Below, in pieces: positions 1 through 7,141 of a DNA stretch of 7,422 nt (the first letter of the stretch is position 1; every line of letters starts with the position of its first letter). Under the pieces are notes generated by a model. That model had not been told where the DNA came from, searched no databases, and saw only the letters and a program-made list of their open reading frames with translations. The DNA comes from an uncultured Chitinophagaceae bacterium (lineage in GTDB: Bacteria; Bacteroidota; Bacteroidia; Chitinophagales; Chitinophagaceae), in the NCBI GenBank assembly GCA_946885335.1, contig CAMPGG010000168.1:1-7422 (forward strand). Direction: 5' to 3'. The position numbers and the translations under genes are program-made.

Positions 1-195
1 TATTAGGTTAATACGCTTTGATAGACAAGCTCTTCAAATAATATGCTGCTCAACTGTAAAAAAATTTACAAAAGCAATAAATAAAGAGATTAACAGAACC
101 TTTTCTTAAAACTGATCAAATGTAACTTTTAAAAGATAAAAAACAATTAAATCAGAATTTAATCCCAGGAAAAGTTTTTAAACACCTTAAATCTC

Positions 196-228
196 AAAAG
201 GGGAGCATTTTGATGCTCCCCTTTTTTT
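196..228. terminator. Intrinsic terminator, probably bidirectional, closing the SusC/SusD unit
   Basis: The arms GGGGAGCAT (200-208) and ATGCTCCCC (213-221) pair perfectly around the 4-base loop TTTG. Flanking AAAA (196-199) and TTTT (222-225) extend the stem to 13 bp. On the plus strand the stem is followed by seven T (222-228). On the minus strand it is followed by four T, which belong to the extended stem, and then GAG. It begins about 28 bases past the SusD-like stop, where the end of that transcript is expected. The better T-tract faces plus-strand traffic, so it may also stop a convergent gene entering from the left edge. Confidence 0.9.
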
Positions 229-253
229 GCAGACAAATAACTTATGTTCTGTA

Positions 254-1687
254 TTAATTTATATCCCAGAAAAGTCTTGTAGTTACTGCATCCGTTCCAA
301 TTGCTTGTGAAGCTTCATCATAATTTGCCCTGTTTAAATTCTGTTCCGGAACCGGATAAGTAAATCTTAAAGGAATATCAGATAAGGCGGTGGGTGGTTT
401 TACCAACATAGGATAGTCTAACCTCCTCCATTCTATCCAGGCATCCCAGCCGCGGGAATATAAGGCAATCCATTTTTGCACGCCTATCAACTGTTCCCAG
501 TTTGCTGAAGAATAAGCAACACCAGGCTGAGTGAGATAATTGCCAACAGTTTCACCCCAATAATTGATAGATGCTGTTACAGCTTTATCATAATGTTCTT
601 TAGCCGTACCCGGAACATTGTATCCTCTTTCTACTGCTTCGGCCAAATAAAATTCTACTTCATCATAACTTAACAACATACCTGGTAAAGTAGGATCAAT
701 AAAAGCATCCCCTTGTTTAGAATAAGTTGCATAGTTATTACTGGCACCTGGAATTCCACCGGAATAACCAGTACCTGTGTTATCGGTTGTTGCAAAAACA
801 GGTAACCTTGGGTCATTTAAAGTCTGCAAACGATTTACCAATGTATTGGTTACAACAAAATCCTTTCTACCACTCTGAACAAGATCAACCCAAAGAGGAT
901 TTGTATTGGGTGGTGCTCCCAGGTATGGCAATTCTGCATTATCAGCATTCGAAGTAAATACACCAGCCGCCACTGCTTCTTCAACAGTTTGTTGCGCTGT
1001 AGTTGCATTAACATCAGCTATTGTCATCCCCATTTTTAATTTAAAAGAATTGGCAAATTTTTGCCAGGCTTCCACATCGCCGCCATATACCAAATCAGCA
1101 CTACCAAAACTTTCACCAGTTACATCCAGTTGTGCAATTGCCGCATCCAGCCTGCTTAACAGATCCATATAAATTGTTTCCTGGTCATCATATTTTGGCT
1201 GCGTATTTTCGGCATCCATTGATTCCGTATATGGAACATTGCCGAAAGTTGTAACTAAATAATACCAGGCATATACTTCCATGATTTCTGCAATAGCCAG
1301 TTGATTTTGTTTTAACATGGCATCCTCAGCAGGCACCGGGCTCAATGTTTCTTCCGGAATTAAGGTTTTTGCTTCACGCAAATCGCGGATTACATCGCGG
1401 TAAATAGCATTCCACATCTGACGTGGAATTTGACGCGTACCTAAATCGAAATTACTTTCATCAGTATAAGTTGTTTCAGTCCAATATTGAACTACCAATT
1501 TAAAAATGTTTGTATTTACATTGGTTGACTGTAACAGATCTGACATATTTTTTTGCGCACCAGTAAAGAATGCCCCGGAAGGATATGTCAAAGGTGATTT
1601 AGGATCCACGTTTACATCGGTAAGGTCCTTTTTACAAGCTCCTAATATTAGCAGCGGTAAAAGGAATATGGTGATTAATTTTTTCAT
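254..1687 (-). CDS. SusD/RagB-family nutrient-binding outer-membrane lipoprotein
   Basis: This is the 477-residue surface lipoprotein partner of the adjacent SusC-like transporter. In this family it caps the barrel, captures the substrate outside the cell and hands it over for TonB-driven import. Residues 1-17 form a lipoprotein signal peptide (MKK, then a hydrophobic stretch) ending in the lipobox LGAC, with Cys18 as the lipidated residue. The following KKD resembles, but does not fully match, known Bacteroidota surface-export signals. The early DVNVDPKSP (24-32) and the IFKLVVQYWTETTYTDESN segment (61-79) are typical of the SusD-like_2 branch (I believe Pfam PF12771). TPR-like helices cover about 125-185. 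Other family-like stretches are AWQKFANSFKLKMGM (207-221), NDPRLPVF (291-298), YDEVEFYLAEA (341-351), IGVQKWIALYSRGWDAWIEW (401-420) and the C-terminal PVPEQNLNRANYDEA (445-459). Length is normal and the frame is intact. The ATG lies 15 bases after the SusC-like stop with no Shine-Dalgarno; the spacer contains a start-stop ATGTAA. The substrate cannot be read from sequence. Confidence 0.95.
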   Translation of the reverse strand: MKKLITIFLLPLLILGACKKDLTDVNVDPKSPLTYPSGAFFTGAQKNMSDLLQSTNVNTNIFKLVVQYWTETTYTDESNFDLGTRQIPRQMWNAIYRDVIRDLREAKTLIPEETLSPVPAEDAMLKQNQLAIAEIMEVYAWYYLVTTFGNVPYTESMDAENTQPKYDDQETIYMDLLSRLDAAIAQLDVTGESFGSADLVYGGDVEAWQKFANSFKLKMGMTIADVNATTAQQTVEEAVAAGVFTSNADNAELPYLGAPPNTNPLWVDLVQSGRKDFVVTNTLVNRLQTLNDPRLPVFATTDNTGTGYSGGIPGASNNYATYSKQGDAFIDPTLPGMLLSYDEVEFYLAEAVERGYNVPGTAKEHYDKAVTASINYWGETVGNYLTQPGVAYSSANWEQLIGVQKWIALYSRGWDAWIEWRRLDYPMLVKPPTALSDIPLRFTYPVPEQNLNRANYDEASQAIGTDAVTTRLFWDIN

Positions 1688-1702
1688 GATTATTACATTT
1701 AG

Positions 1703-4700
1703 TTAAAACCGGATTTTTGCATTAATTCCAATTGTTCTTGTAGTTGGATAGGCACCGCCCTGGTATCCCTGGAGATTTCCTGAGCTGATATTTTCTTCCG
1801 GATCAGCATAAGGAAGATTTTTATCAATGATCCAAAGATTACGACCAACCAATGAGATATCGATTCCTTTAAATACGCCACCGGTAAATAAAGATTCTGG
1901 TAATGAATAAGTCAGAACAGCCTCCCGGAGTTTTACATAACCAGCATCATAAATAAATCCTGCTGCGGGATTATATGCATATCCATAAGCACCATAATTT
2001 GTATTGCTTACACGAATGTCATTTGGTTTTCCATCAGCCTTAACGCCAGGCATAATTATACCACCTCCATTTGCAATTGTATTTCTTGATGGATTTCCAA
2101 GGTCATTTAAGCCAGCCGTTTCAGGATACAGACCGGTGGCAAGACCATAATAGAGGTCAAGAGAAAACAATTCACCACCCTTGCGTACATCGATTAACCA
2201 GCTTAATGAAAAGTCTTTGTAACGTAAACTGTTGCTAATACCACCAATCCAATCCGGATTCATATTACCAATATCAATATTAGATTCAGAAGTCATCATA
2301 TAACGGCCATTTGTGCCAACGGTTCTTTGACCTTCTGTATATACAAAATCATTTCCGCGAATAGTACCATATGGCTGTCCCAATGCTGCATTGATAGAAA
2401 CACCACCCTGGAAAGTTCCTAAAGTGATAACATCAATTCCGGGATATAATTCTTCAACCGTGTTGTCATTTTTAGACCAGTTCAAATTGATGTTCCATGA
2501 AAAATCCCTTGTTTGAAACGGTACCGCAAATAGTGTTAATTCAACACCTTTGTTACGCAGGTTACCGGCATTTAAAAACTGGGCATTATATCCTGTGCTT
2601 CTTGAAATTTCAACAGGAAAAATCTGGTCAAAAGTTGTTGCATTATAATAAGTAACGTCAAAGCCTAACCGATTTTTAAGAAAAGCCATTTCCAAACCAA
2701 ATTCATAGCTTTTTGTTCTTTCAGGTCTTAAATCTGCATTAGCCCTTGTGCCCTGAACCGAACCGATGGATGAAGAACCGAATGGGGTCAGTGCCTGGTA
2801 CACATCTACCAATGAATATACCGGTGCATCATTACCAACCTGTGCATAGTTAACCCTGAGTTTACCATAAGTTAACCAGTCAGCAGTGGTAAGTAATTTA
2901 GAAAAAGTATATCCTAATGAAACAGAAGGATACCAGTAACTGTTATTTCCTTTTGGCAGGGTTGAAGACTGGTCATTCCGGATAGTTGCGTCCAGGGTTA
3001 ACATATCTTTCCAGGTAAATGTGGCACCTGCAAAATTTCCCCAGACTTCTCTTCTTTCATCAGCTTCAATGGGAGCATTGATAGGATTGATTGAATTAGA
3101 AAGTGCATAAATCCTGTCAGCCACTAATCCGCCATTGGTTGTAGCAGACATAAATTGTCTTCTTTCTTTCCGGACATTGGTTCCCAACAGAGCTTTAAAA
3201 TTAATATCTGTTGACAGGTCCCTGTCCATATTGGCGACCAAATTATAATTGGTACCCATTACATTTCTATTGATCCGCGTATAGGAAGGAACAGTTACAC
3301 TTCCTTTAGCCTGTCTTTCTTCCTGCAATTCATCATAACCATCATGAGCAACCGAACCACTAATGTTTAACCATTCCATTGGGCTATAGGTTAAACTAAC
3401 ATTTCCAAAAATGCGGTTCCTTGCATCTGTTTCATAATTTTCGTAACGGGTAAAATATGGATTATCCCAATAAATAGGTGAAAGGTCTGTTGGGTCAACC
3501 CAGTTCCAGGTTACATTTCTTTTTTCTCTTTCATATGCTGCTTTCATATCATCAACATCTACATTTACCTGCCACCACTGCCTGAAATTTGTCATCAGGT
3601 TTTTATCATCATAACCTGTTCCGTATCTACCCTTTCCATTGATGCCTGAAAAGTTTACTGATGCAGCGGCAACAAGTTTGGGTGTAATATTATATGATCC
3701 TCCAAAATTTAATAAGTTTTTCGTGATGTTACTATTGGGTAGAATACCACGGTCATCATTTCGGGTATAACCTATTTTAAAAGATCCTGTTTCACCTCCT
3801 CCAGAAACCAGGATGCTTTGGTTTGAAGAAATTGCCGTCTGAAAAAAATCACCTGGCTGGCTGGCAGGCGCAACATAAGGATATGCTTTTCCAAAGTTGG
3901 GAGAAAGCGGATCAAACGAGTCCCATTGGTATACCATTCTGCCATCTAACCTGCCTCCGTATGAGGCATCTTCACTGGTTGGCGTAACCAAATCTTCTAC
4001 ACCATCCCCGTCAATATCCCTGTATAAAAAGAAGCCGGTTGGATCTTCATAATATCCACCATAACCTCCGCCATATTCCTGCTGGTATTCTGCAAAAGTT
4101 GATTTATCATATTTACCAACTGTTATACCAGTATTTACAGTTATACCTAAACCTCTTGCTCCTTTTTTAGTAGTAATCAATATAACACCATTACCACCTT
4201 GTGAACCATAAAGGGCAGTTGATGCGGCGCCTTTTAAAACAGTTATGGATTCAATATCATCGGGGTTAATATCCGCAGCGGCGCTTCCATAATCATAACC
4301 ACCTCTGCCTGTTGCCTGGTTACCGGACTTCGCATTGGTATTATCCAAAGGAATACCATCCACCACAAATAAAGCCTGGTTATTACCCGTAATAGACTTT
4401 ATCCCCCGGATCACTACGTTAGTGGAACCACCCAAAGTATTAGATTGCCTGAGCTCTAAACCTGATACCTTACCAGATAAGTTTTGAATAAAATTGGAGG
4501 ATCTTGATTGACTTACCTCTGCCCCGGTAACCTGTTGAGCGGAATACGGAACCTGGTTCCTGGTTCGGGTTACACCTAATGCAGTTACTACAACCTCCTG
4601 CAAACCTCCTTCTTCTAATAACTGAACAGATAAGGTTGAACCTGTACCGACAGGCACTTCCTTACTCGCAAAACTTGTTGAGCTTACAATAAGCACATCA

Positions 4701-4897
4701 TTACTTGAAGCTTCAATAGTAAAGTTTCCATTAAGATCTGCAGATACACCTGTAGTTGTTCCTTTAATAAGGATATTAGCAAAAGGAATAGGATTTCCCC
4801 TGCTATCTTTAACTGTTCCCGTAATGGTTCGGGTTTGTGCAAATGCTATTGCTGTAAAAAGCATTAGCATCGCGAATAGCGATGAAAATTTTCTCAT
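1703..4897 (-). CDS. SusC/RagA-family TonB-linked outer-membrane transporter
   Basis: This 1064-residue TonB-dependent transporter imports a substrate across the outer membrane together with the SusD-like lipoprotein encoded just downstream. Residues 1-20 are a signal peptide, with likely cleavage at AFA|Q. A carboxypeptidase-regulatory-like beta-sandwich follows at about 23-97 (ITGTVKDSRGNPIPFANI onward). The TonB-box-like EVVVTALG is at 101-108 and the plug domain spans about 116-246. The plug carries the SusC signature at 209-246, seen as DINPDDIESITVLKGA, ALYGS and GVILITTKKG. The remainder is a 22-stranded-type barrel ending in IGINAKIRF; the terminal aromatic residue suits BAM-dependent assembly. 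A Gly/Tyr-rich stretch (275-283) precedes a DxDxDGxxD loop (D294, D296, D298, D302), a possible calcium site. There is no STN domain, so direct FecR/ECF-sigma signalling is unlikely. MNPDWIGGISN late in the barrel fits the subgroup that pairs with SusD-like_2 proteins. Length and frame look complete. A 207-base gap separates it from the upstream gene, suggesting its own promoter. The substrate is unknown. Confidence 0.96.
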   Translation of the reverse strand: MRKFSSLFAMLMLFTAIAFAQTRTITGTVKDSRGNPIPFANILIKGTTTGVSADLNGNFTIEASSNDVLIVSSTSFASKEVPVGTGSTLSVQLLEEGGLQEVVVTALGVTRTRNQVPYSAQQVTGAEVSQSRSSNFIQNLSGKVSGLELRQSNTLGGSTNVVIRGIKSITGNNQALFVVDGIPLDNTNAKSGNQATGRGGYDYGSAAADINPDDIESITVLKGAASTALYGSQGGNGVILITTKKGARGLGITVNTGITVGKYDKSTFAEYQQEYGGGYGGYYEDPTGFFLYRDIDGDGVEDLVTPTSEDASYGGRLDGRMVYQWDSFDPLSPNFGKAYPYVAPASQPGDFFQTAISSNQSILVSGGGETGSFKIGYTRNDDRGILPNSNITKNLLNFGGSYNITPKLVAAASVNFSGINGKGRYGTGYDDKNLMTNFRQWWQVNVDVDDMKAAYEREKRNVTWNWVDPTDLSPIYWDNPYFTRYENYETDARNRIFGNVSLTYSPMEWLNISGSVAHDGYDELQEERQAKGSVTVPSYTRINRNVMGTNYNLVANMDRDLSTDINFKALLGTNVRKERRQFMSATTNGGLVADRIYALSNSINPINAPIEADERREVWGNFAGATFTWKDMLTLDATIRNDQSSTLPKGNNSYWYPSVSLGYTFSKLLTTADWLTYGKLRVNYAQVGNDAPVYSLVDVYQALTPFGSSSIGSVQGTRANADLRPERTKSYEFGLEMAFLKNRLGFDVTYYNATTFDQIFPVEISRSTGYNAQFLNAGNLRNKGVELTLFAVPFQTRDFSWNINLNWSKNDNTVEELYPGIDVITLGTFQGGVSINAALGQPYGTIRGNDFVYTEGQRTVGTNGRYMMTSESNIDIGNMNPDWIGGISNSLRYKDFSLSWLIDVRKGGELFSLDLYYGLATGLYPETAGLNDLGNPSRNTIANGGGIIMPGVKADGKPNDIRVSNTNYGAYGYAYNPAAGFIYDAGYVKLREAVLTYSLPESLFTGGVFKGIDISLVGRNLWIIDKNLPYADPEENISSGNLQGYQGGAYPTTRTIGINAKIRF

Positions 4898-4923
4898 GTG
4901 AATGTCTTTTAATGTTAAAAATT

Positions 4924-4941
4924 CACAGTTTAAAAACTGTG
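4924..4941. promoter_or_regulatory. Perfect palindrome in the SusC-like leader (candidate operator or RNA hairpin)
   Basis: CACAGTTT (4924-4931) and AAACTGTG (4934-4941) are exact inverted repeats separated by AA. The element lies 27-44 bases upstream of the SusC-like ATG. In minus-strand RNA it can fold as a 7-bp stem with a 4-base loop, followed by AAUUUUUAA, so it resembles a weak attenuator. As DNA it could be a dimeric repressor site. The pairing is directly visible; either function is inference. Confidence 0.4.
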
Positions 4942-4995
4942 CATTAAAACTTGCTTCAAGAAGTACATGATTTCAACACCAACTTTAATAGACAT

Positions 4996-5010
4996 TGTGG
5001 GAATGTGGAA
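4996..5010. repeat. Short imperfect tandem repeat upstream of the SusC-like gene
   Basis: TGTGGGAA (4996-5003) is followed at once by TGTGGAA (5004-5010). If the candidate promoter at 5024-5054 is real, the copies fall just downstream of the start of transcription, where a tandem operator could sit. Two short copies may equally be chance. Confidence 0.2.
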
Positions 5011-5023
5011 TGCTGCAAAATTT

Positions 5024-5054
5024 TAAATTTATTTTAAAATACGAAGCTCTACAA
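5024..5054 (-). promoter_or_regulatory. Candidate Bacteroidota-type promoter for the SusC/SusD unit
   Basis: Read on the minus strand, TTG (5054-5052) is followed by a 20-base spacer and then TAAATTTA (5031-5024). The Bacteroidota primary-sigma pattern is TTTG near -33 and TAnnTTTG near -7; this -7 box differs only in its last base. It lies within a 25-base all-A/T stretch (5017-5041), so chance matches are fairly likely. It would give a leader of roughly 120 bases carrying the palindrome at 4924-4941. No transcript data support it. Confidence 0.3.
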
Positions 5055-5104
5055 TCCGCTACCAGATGAGGTTACAGGCGTTGAAGTAAAAAATACCTGC
5101 AGAT

Positions 5105-7141
5105 TTACCAACGTGCAATTAATTGAAATTTTATTTCAGAACGGGTCTTTCCTTCAATTTCATCATTACCTGTTCCAATGGAGTTTACATCCTTATATTG
5201 GGTTTGCGCAAAGCGGAAAAAAATGGAGAAAATATTATTGATATCGAAATTGAGATTTACATAATATCGAAAGCCTTTACCCGAAAACGGAGGGATAGAA
5301 AAATTGTATAAAACATCGTTTTCGTATGCATATAACCGTGAGTTATAACTATCCGTTTCAAAATATTGCAGTCGGATTCCTCCACCTAATTTCTTCATCA
5401 CAGGCTTAAACAAAAAATCCGCGTATGATAAAAAACCATCTTCTTCCCCTTCCATTCCCTTATTAAACCAGGTTAATTCCGTTCTATGCCGAAGCGTAAT
5501 ATCCCTGTTCAATTTATAAGTAAACTGAGTTCGCCAATTTTGTTTGGAAACAGGTACAAGAAAATTTGTTTCAGAAAAATTATCCCGTTGATTGGTTTGT
5601 TTTGTTTCAGATTTAAACCGGGTATATATTTCCAATTGGCGATTTGGGGAATATGCAAGTTGTACCAAAAATTCTTTGCCGCTACCCGGTGCATCGGACA
5701 AATATTTTAACCATGGAAAAGAAAATATATCCGCATATACATCCAGTTTAATTGACTGGGTTATGCGAAATGACAATCCTGCAAAAAGACCTTTTTCATT
5801 TGCAGGCATAGTGTTCTCTGTAAAAGCATTTCCATTTACTGATTGATAACCTTTCGATATAGAACGATGTAAAATCGAAAAATCGGCCCTGTTATCTAAG
5901 CTAATCAGCAAACCATTTACAAAAGCTTTATTCATTAATTTATCCAGGGCAGCCTCACCAAAAAAATGGAGATTATTAAAAGTATAACTGTAATCGATAC
6001 TGTAGTTATGCCAGGTTTTTCCTTTGATTGAAAATACATTATAAGGTTCATCTCTTTTTTGTAAAGGTTGATCATAATTAAAATGAACAGTATTAAAGCC
6101 AAGATGCCAGTGATCTTTTTTTATATTCAGGTTTCCACCAAAACTGGTTTGCGTTAATTGATCCTTTCCGCTAATTTCTGAAGGTGTTCGATGATAACCA
6201 CCTGTTAATATAGAAGAAACAAGTTCCTCATCATTCAATGTATCTAAATTAAAATTGGCACTCATTTTTTTAAAAGAACCAAATGCGGTTATTTGCCAGT
6301 CATTAAATTTTAAAGTGGCACCTGCTCCCCTGTTAAAAAAAAATTCACCTGCAGAATTATAGGGTCTTAAAACCGTTGATTGTCTTTTAATACCTGTAAC
6401 ATCAGCGCTTTTTTTGAAAGCCAGGCTTTGCCACTGAATAAGCCCCTGGCCCAGGTTTACAGTATAATCCCCTATGGCCAGCGCTTCCACTTTTCCCAGG
6501 TTTGTTGCATAAAAATGAGCCGAGTAAAAATCGAATCCCTGCTTTTGAGATTTGGAAAAGAATGATTCACCAGCATCCTTATCCATCACTACTCCATATT
6601 GCAAACTGTTCTTATACCGATAACGGTATCGCATCATTACATGCTGCCTGGATCCCTCGTAAAAACTGCCTGATGTTTTTATATAACCTTGTGATTTTTC
6701 CAAAATTTGTGAAACCCTGCCAAGCACATACTGATCGCCACCTTTAAACCGGCTTAAAAAATTTTCTTTATTAAATTCCTTACCTGCAATTGTAATAAAT
6801 GGAATAATTATTTTAATCGTTTCCAGGTCCCATAATGGAATAGCCTGCAATTCATATATGGAAGTAAAATCTCCAAACAGCTTCCGGTAATTTAAAAAAT
6901 GATGGATCTGTAAAGGCGATAAAATCCGCAGGTTGATCAATACATCAGCGGTTACCGAATTTAAATGAATAGGATTTTTTTTAAAGTATTCCAGTTGCTG
7001 TAAAAATTGATCATCCTCCGTTTCCATTTCATCCGCTTCAACGGTTAACTCTAACCGCTGTTCAATAACAGGCGGAATTTCCTGCGCATGGAGAATGAAA
7101 ATCCATCCTAATAAGCATAATATGGATAGCAGGAATTTCAA
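5105..7141 (-). CDS. Helix-hairpin-helix (ComEA-like) protein with outer-membrane beta-barrel-like region
   Basis: This 678-residue exported protein has an unproven role. Residues 1-19 form a signal peptide (MKF, hydrophobic core, LHA|Q). An acidic stretch follows (about 34-44, EADEMETEDD). A helix-hairpin-helix segment lies at about 57-117 with the ComEA-like layout HLNSVTADVL, LSPLQIHHFLNYRKLFGDF, then SIYELQAIP. From about 130 to the end the protein alternates polar and hydrophobic residues in strand-like blocks. These include GDYTVNLGQGLIQWQS (224-239) and EFFFNRGAGATL (266-277), which I recall from Bacteroidota proteins of this architecture. It ends in LIARW, an aromatic barrel-type C-terminus. 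Both hairpins lack the usual Gly-hydrophobic-Gly: LRILS (71-75) and IPLWD (101-105) stand where ComEA has forms like LPGIG. DNA binding is therefore doubtful. The start is TTG: it yields a proper signal peptide, and the next in-frame Met is only at residue 39. That TTG overlaps the stop of the preceding gene, suggesting coupled translation. Confidence 0.8.
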   Translation of the reverse strand: MKFLLSILCLLGWIFILHAQEIPPVIEQRLELTVEADEMETEDDQFLQQLEYFKKNPIHLNSVTADVLINLRILSPLQIHHFLNYRKLFGDFTSIYELQAIPLWDLETIKIIIPFITIAGKEFNKENFLSRFKGGDQYVLGRVSQILEKSQGYIKTSGSFYEGSRQHVMMRYRYRYKNSLQYGVVMDKDAGESFFSKSQKQGFDFYSAHFYATNLGKVEALAIGDYTVNLGQGLIQWQSLAFKKSADVTGIKRQSTVLRPYNSAGEFFFNRGAGATLKFNDWQITAFGSFKKMSANFNLDTLNDEELVSSILTGGYHRTPSEISGKDQLTQTSFGGNLNIKKDHWHLGFNTVHFNYDQPLQKRDEPYNVFSIKGKTWHNYSIDYSYTFNNLHFFGEAALDKLMNKAFVNGLLISLDNRADFSILHRSISKGYQSVNGNAFTENTMPANEKGLFAGLSFRITQSIKLDVYADIFSFPWLKYLSDAPGSGKEFLVQLAYSPNRQLEIYTRFKSETKQTNQRDNFSETNFLVPVSKQNWRTQFTYKLNRDITLRHRTELTWFNKGMEGEEDGFLSYADFLFKPVMKKLGGGIRLQYFETDSYNSRLYAYENDVLYNFSIPPFSGKGFRYYVNLNFDINNIFSIFFRFAQTQYKDVNSIGTGNDEIEGKTRSEIKFQLIARW
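7138..7141 (-). other. TTGA stop/start overlap coupling two envelope genes
   Basis: On the minus strand the four bases TTGA contain the TTG start of the helix-hairpin-helix gene (7141-7139) and the TGA stop of the preceding gene (7140-7138). The purine-rich AACAAGGGA lies directly before the TTG, too close for a standard Shine-Dalgarno, so reinitiation by terminating ribosomes is the likelier route. The usual form of such a junction is ATGA; this one differs by a single base. Confidence 0.65.

Noticed and set aside
55..70. Inverted repeat TGTAAA-AAAA-TTTACA
   Set aside because: A six-base A/T-rich inverted repeat is common by chance at this composition, and no gene or promoter is attached to it.
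2..109. Plus-strand frame open from the left edge to TAA at 107-109
   Set aside because: At about 35 codons with no recognizable sequence it is too short to call a gene end; kept only as a hint beside the terminator.
906..1172. Plus-strand open frame opposite the SusD-like gene (also 727-957 and 1506-1706)
   Set aside because: They lie wholly or almost wholly within the clearly supported SusD-like gene, show no family resemblance or plausible start context, and look like antisense shadows.
1699..1881. 60-codon minus-strand frame over the end of the SusC-like gene
   Set aside because: It overlaps the conserved barrel C-terminus in another frame and has no recognizable features.
4898..5104. 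Possible invertible (phase-variable) promoter ahead of SusC
   Set aside because: I found no pair of inverted repeats flanking the promoter region and no nearby recombinase; the only perfect palindrome is a single compact site.
5041..5104. Possible terminator after the helix-hairpin-helix gene (TGCAGG with CCTGTA)
   Set aside because: The stem has only about six pairs including a G-U, the loop is long and no T-run follows it, so it is not a credible terminator.
5123..6747. Several plus- and minus-strand frames of 61-84 codons inside the helix-hairpin-helix gene
   Set aside because: All are nested in the long intact gene, and their translations look random.
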